10,154 bases of DNA from Bacteroidota bacterium. GTDB taxonomy: Bacteria; Bacteroidota; Bacteroidia; Bacteroidales; JADFUO01. Below are positions 7,102 to 10,154 of this stretch, piece by piece. The DNA lies in NCBI GenBank assembly GCA_015222115.1, contig JADFUO010000082.1:1-10154 (forward strand), read 5' to 3'. The position numbers were made by a program, and so were the translations under genes. Positions within the stretch are counted from its first letter, which is position 1. Each line of letters starts with the position of its first letter. The notes beneath the pieces were generated by a model, which was not told the DNA's origin, ran no database searches, and was given only the letters and a program-made list of their open reading frames with translations.

Positions 7102-8460
7102 ATGGAAAAACAAAGATATGAACGTCCGGTAATAATAAAGCTGGAAAGTAATATGCCGAACAAGTTCGGTCTTCGCACTGAATATAAACCAAAAACACAT
7201 ATTGATAATGTTTCAGTTAAAGACCTTATAAATGAGTATGGCTCTCCATTATTTGTAATATCAGAGAAAACCATACGATCAACTTATAAAAATGCAAAAA
7301 AAGCTTTTACAACAAGGTATCCGAAAGTGCAATTTGCATGGTCATACAAAACCAACTATTTAAGTGCTGTTTGTAATGTTTTTCATCAGGAAGGATCGTG
7401 GGCAGAAGTTGTTTCAGGTTTTGAATATGATAAAGCTATTAAAAACGGTGTTGATGGTAAAAAAATCATCTTTAACGGACCCGACAAAACCGAAAAAGAC
7501 CTGACCAAAGCAATTGAAAACGATTCTTTGATCCACATTGATCATTTGGATGAATTATACACAATTATTGAATTATCTGAAAAGTTGAACAAAAAACCTA
7601 AAGTTGCTATCAGGGTTAATATGGACACAGGCATATATCCTATGTGGGACCGTTTCGGATTTAATTATGAAAACGGACAGGCATGGGATGCTTTAAATAA
7701 AATAATGCGTTCAAAAAAACTTGATTTAGTCGGCTTGCATACACACATCGGAACATTTATGCTTTCACCGCAAGCTTATGGAACCGCTGCTTATAAACTT
7801 GCTGAACTTGCAATTGGTATTCAAAAGAAATACGACCACGAAATAAAATATATTGATATGGGCGGAGGTTTTGCTTCCAAAAACACTCTTAAAGGTGCAT
7901 ACTTACCCGGTGTTGATACCAGCCCGTCTTTTGATGATTTTTCAGAAGCTATTACAAGTGCATTGATAAACAGCGATTTCAAACCCGACAAATTACCTCT
8001 TCTGATACTTGAAACCGGCAGGGCTTTAATTGATGATGCGGGATTTTTACTTGGTACGGTCATCTCTAATAAACGTCTGTCGGACGGGAAAAGAACCACA
8101 ATTATTGATGTTGGAGTAAATATTTTATTCACTTCATTCTGGTACGACCATAAAGTAACACCTGCCCAGCCATTTACACAATATACTGAAGATACGGTTT
8201 TATATGGTCCTTTATGTATGAATATTGATGTAATCCGCGAGAACGCAAGCTTACCTCTTTTGAATAAAGGCGACAATATTGTTATTCATCAAGTAGGTGC
8301 TTATAATATGACTCAATGGATGCAGTTCATTACTTTAAGACCAAAAGTAGTGATGATAGATATGGACGGCAAAACTCATATTATCCGCGAGAACGAAAGT
8401 ATTGACAGCATAACCTCTTTTGAAAAAGTACCTGAGTATCTGAAAAAGTTTGAATTGTAA
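7102..8460 (+). CDS. PLP-dependent fold-type III decarboxylase (DAP/ornithine decarboxylase-like)
   Basis: This 452-residue enzyme belongs to the alanine-racemase-fold amino-acid decarboxylases. Its active-site set is complete: Lys83 in FAWSYKTNYL (PLP Schiff base), HTHIGT at 213-218, GGGF at 254-257 (phosphate loop), LETGR at 303-307, GPLCMNID at 369-376 with Cys372 and Asp376, and GAYNM at 399-403. The CMNID segment differs from the Cys-Glu-Ser motif of diaminopimelate decarboxylase, so the substrate is probably not free DAP. Residues 1-30 are an extra N-terminal tail containing YERPVIIKL, which resembles the Tyr-x-x-Pro leader motif bound by PqqD-like proteins. The gene starts 42 bp after the ATP-grasp gene and probably acts in the same pathway. 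Carrier-bound amino acids are a plausible substrate, as for BtrK in butirosin synthesis. Naming it lysA would overcall it. Confidence 0.85.
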   Translation: MEKQRYERPVIIKLESNMPNKFGLRTEYKPKTHIDNVSVKDLINEYGSPLFVISEKTIRSTYKNAKKAFTTRYPKVQFAWSYKTNYLSAVCNVFHQEGSWAEVVSGFEYDKAIKNGVDGKKIIFNGPDKTEKDLTKAIENDSLIHIDHLDELYTIIELSEKLNKKPKVAIRVNMDTGIYPMWDRFGFNYENGQAWDALNKIMRSKKLDLVGLHTHIGTFMLSPQAYGTAAYKLAELAIGIQKKYDHEIKYIDMGGGFASKNTLKGAYLPGVDTSPSFDDFSEAITSALINSDFKPDKLPLLILETGRALIDDAGFLLGTVISNKRLSDGKRTTIIDVGVNILFTSFWYDHKVTPAQPFTQYTEDTVLYGPLCMNIDVIRENASLPLLNKGDNIVIHQVGAYNMTQWMQFITLRPKVVMIDMDGKTHIIRENESIDSITSFEKVPEYLKKFEL

Positions 8461-8467
8461 TATTAAA

Positions 8468-8709
8468 ATGGTTGAATGGTTAAATTGTTGAATTAATAAA
8501 ATCTTTGAGAATCAGTGTAATCTGTGGCTATTATTGGTTGCGGGTTACGAGATACGGGTTGCGAGTTGCGGTATTAGATGGTTGAATAAAAGCAAATCAT
8601 CTCTGCTTCTTTGCGTCTCTGCGTTTAATACAATGGAAATACAGTTGAAATACAATAGAAATATAAGTAAGCATTTAACCATGAAACTTGAAACCTGAAA
8701 TCTGAAACT
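8468..8709. repeat. Mosaic of short tandem-repeat patches, periods 7-11 bp
   Basis: Nearly the whole gap between the decarboxylase and transporter genes consists of degenerate tandem repeats of changing period. There are 8-bp x3 (ATGGTTGA/ATGGTTAA/ATTGTTGA, 8468-8491), 9-bp x2 (AATCAGTGT/AATCTGTGG, 8510-8527) and 7-bp x5 (TGCGGGT, TACGAGA, TACGGGT, TGCGAGT, TGCGGTA, 8539-8573). Then come 8-bp x3 (TCTGCTTC/TTTGCGTC/TCTGCGTT, 8602-8625), 11-bp x3 (ATACAATGGAA/ATACAGTTGAA/ATACAATAGAA, 8628-8660) and 7-bp x4 (TGAAACT/TGAAACC/TGAAATC/TGAAACT, 8682-8709). The last patch ends 3 bp before the next start codon. No promoter or terminator was recognised here. Function unknown. Confidence 0.75.
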
Positions 8710-8712
8710 AAA

Positions 8713-10154
8713 ATGATAGCCAAACTAAAATACATATTCCCTCATTTCATCAATAGCATTTTAAACAGCTACTCGCAGGTATTTTTTTCAAATAGCTCAA
8801 AATTTGCAGTTATTTTAATTATTGTATCGTTTTTTGATCTTTTTGCCGGTATCAGCGGATTAATTGCGGTTATTGTTTCAAATACAGTTGCCTATCTGGT
8901 AGGTTTTAACCGCTTTAATATCAAGTCGGGATATTATGGATTTAATTCATTACTTGTCGGCTTGGGATTGGGTGTTTTTTACCAGCCCGGATTTGAATTT
9001 TTTGCTCTTTTGCTTTTTGTTTCCTTATTCACACTTTTTGTAACAATAATGCTTGAGGGAGTAATTGGGAAATACGGACTGCCTTATTTAAGTATTTCTT
9101 TCCTTATCGGGATATGGGTGATAACCCTTGCTTCACGCGAATTTACTTCTCTTACAATCAGCGACAGAGGTATTTATAACCTCAACGAAATGTATATGCT
9201 TGGCGGGTTTACAATGGTGAAAATTTATGAATGGTTCAATAACTTAAATCTCCACGAATCAATTACAATATATTTCAGGTCCTTAGGAGCTATATTTTTT
9301 CAGTATCATTTATTCGCCGGAATATTAATTGCAGTCGGAATTTTAATTTATTCAAGGATAGCTTTTTTATTATCTTTAGTTGGATTTTTTTCAGCATATT
9401 TATTTTATCAATTTATAGGTGCCGACATCGGGGAATTAAATTACTGTTACATCGGTTTCAACTATATACTCACAGCTATTGCAATCGGGGGATTTTTTAT
9501 TGTGCCGTCAAGATATTCTTTTCTCTGGGTTATCCTGTTAACCCCTTTAATTTCAATCATGATCACAAGCACAAGTGCCTTGTTTTCAATTCTTCAGTTG
9601 TCAATTTTTTCATTGCCATTTAATTTTATTGTTTTAATGTTTTTATACATACTGAAGTTTAGGGAGCGATTTTATAATAAACCTGAAATTGTTACTGTTC
9701 AGCAGTTTTCACCTGAAAAAAACCTGTATTCACAAACAAATTATAAAGAACGTTTCATAAACCCAAAGTACATTTCAATCTCCCTGCCTTTCTGGGGTGA
9801 ATGGAAAGTTACACAAGGACAGGATGATGAGATTACTCACAAAGATGACTGGAAACATGCCTGGGATTTTGAGATCACTGATGAAGAAAATTCAGCTTTT
9901 AAAAGAAGCGGAACAAAAAGAGAAGATTATTATTGTTATAACAAGCCAATAATTGCCCCTGCCGACGGCTGGGTTGAAGAAATTGTTGATGGTATTGACG
10001 ATAATAAAATCGGTGATGTGAACATGGAAAACAACTGGGGCAATACAATTGTGATAAAACATGCCGAGAAACTTTATTCAAAAGTGAGTCATATTAAAAA
10101 AGAAAGTTTTAAAGTTAAAAAAGGTGAGTTTATAAAAAAAGGTAAAATTATTTC
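8713..10154 (+). CDS. Urea-transporter-family membrane protein fused to an M23 peptidase domain (partial, 3' end missing)
   Basis: The frame is open from an ATG at 8713 to the window end (480 residues visible); an in-frame stop at 8689-8691 fixes this as the first possible start. Residues about 18-312 are hydrophobic and show the two homologous halves of SLC14/UT urea channels. Half one has SYSQVFFSNSSKFAVILI and SGYYGFNSLLVGLGLG (residues 19-90). Half two has SLGAIFFQYHLFAGILI and YIGFNYILTAIAIGGFF (residues 190-262). After a linker (316-350) comes an M23/LytM-like domain: HAWDF at 382-386, PIIAPADGWVEEI, GNTIVIKH, YSKVSHI, and VKKGEFIKKGKII. The terminal HxH zinc motif would lie past the window. 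M23 enzymes cut peptidoglycan peptides outside the cytoplasm, so the C-terminus should be periplasmic. It follows the decarboxylase by 252 bp; membership of the same operon is likely but not certain. Confidence 0.85.
   Translation, partial: MIAKLKYIFPHFINSILNSYSQVFFSNSSKFAVILIIVSFFDLFAGISGLIAVIVSNTVAYLVGFNRFNIKSGYYGFNSLLVGLGLGVFYQPGFEFFALLLFVSLFTLFVTIMLEGVIGKYGLPYLSISFLIGIWVITLASREFTSLTISDRGIYNLNEMYMLGGFTMVKIYEWFNNLNLHESITIYFRSLGAIFFQYHLFAGILIAVGILIYSRIAFLLSLVGFFSAYLFYQFIGADIGELNYCYIGFNYILTAIAIGGFFIVPSRYSFLWVILLTPLISIMITSTSALFSILQLSIFSLPFNFIVLMFLYILKFRERFYNKPEIVTVQQFSPEKNLYSQTNYKERFINPKYISISLPFWGEWKVTQGQDDEITHKDDWKHAWDFEITDEENSAFKRSGTKREDYYCYNKPIIAPADGWVEEIVDGIDDNKIGDVNMENNWGNTIVIKHAEKLYSKVSHIKKESFKVKKGEFIKKGKII

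Noticed and set aside
7821..8276. 151-codon open frame on the minus strand
   Set aside because: It lies wholly inside the decarboxylase gene, whose catalytic motifs are intact in the plus frame; the opposite frame shows no domain.
7102..8460. Naming the decarboxylase lysA
   Set aside because: Family fold fits, but the Cys-Met-Asn-Ile-Asp motif and N-terminal tail differ from standard DAP decarboxylase and the gene context is not lysine synthesis.
8539..8709. Repeat array as CRISPR
   Set aside because: Units are 7-11 bp, directly abutting and of different sequence, with no spacers and no cas genes.

Overview
The window looks like a low-GC Bacteroidota genome (Bacteroidales/Cytophagales type). 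The evidence is a subtilisin-like protease ending in a type IX secretion (T9SS) sorting domain, a lipoprotein with a Bacteroidota-style surface-export signature (Cys-Pro-Lys-Asp-Asp), mostly A-rich leaders without Shine-Dalgarno sequences, and a TAnnTTTG-type -7 box. All family assignments were made by reading motifs; no database search was run.

Layout: (1) Positions 1-247 hold the likely tail of an upstream plus-strand gene, then two hairpin terminators between convergent genes. (2) Positions 248-5214, minus strand, hold a two-gene secreted module: an unknown surface lipoprotein transcribed first, and 29 bp later a 1180-residue S8 protease with two duplicated FN3/jelly-roll units and a T9SS C-terminal domain. 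(3) Positions 5215-5768 are a divergent intergenic region with a promoter candidate for the lipoprotein. It also contains a compact nested inverted-repeat element of about 154 bp that resembles a MITE or REP-type non-autonomous element. (4) Positions 5769 to the window end, plus strand, hold a PqqD-like protein (RiPP-recognition fold), an ATP-grasp ligase overlapping it by 20 bp, a fold-type III PLP decarboxylase 42 bp later, and, after a 252-bp gap, a urea-transporter/M23-peptidase fusion that runs off the window. (5) The 252-bp gap is a mosaic of six short tandem-repeat patches with different periods (7, 8, 9 and 11 bp).

The plus-strand cluster is the most interesting part. A small PqqD-type binding protein coupled to an ATP-grasp ligase and an amino-acid decarboxylase suggests activation of an amino acid (or peptide) and its decarboxylation while held on a peptide or protein. 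The decarboxylase carries an extra N-terminal tail with a Tyr-x-x-Pro motif like the RiPP leaders that PqqD-like proteins bind, so the tail may itself be the docking site. The membrane fusion could export or import the product, or link the pathway to cell-wall turnover. These functional links are inference; the gene families and the gene order are what the sequence shows.
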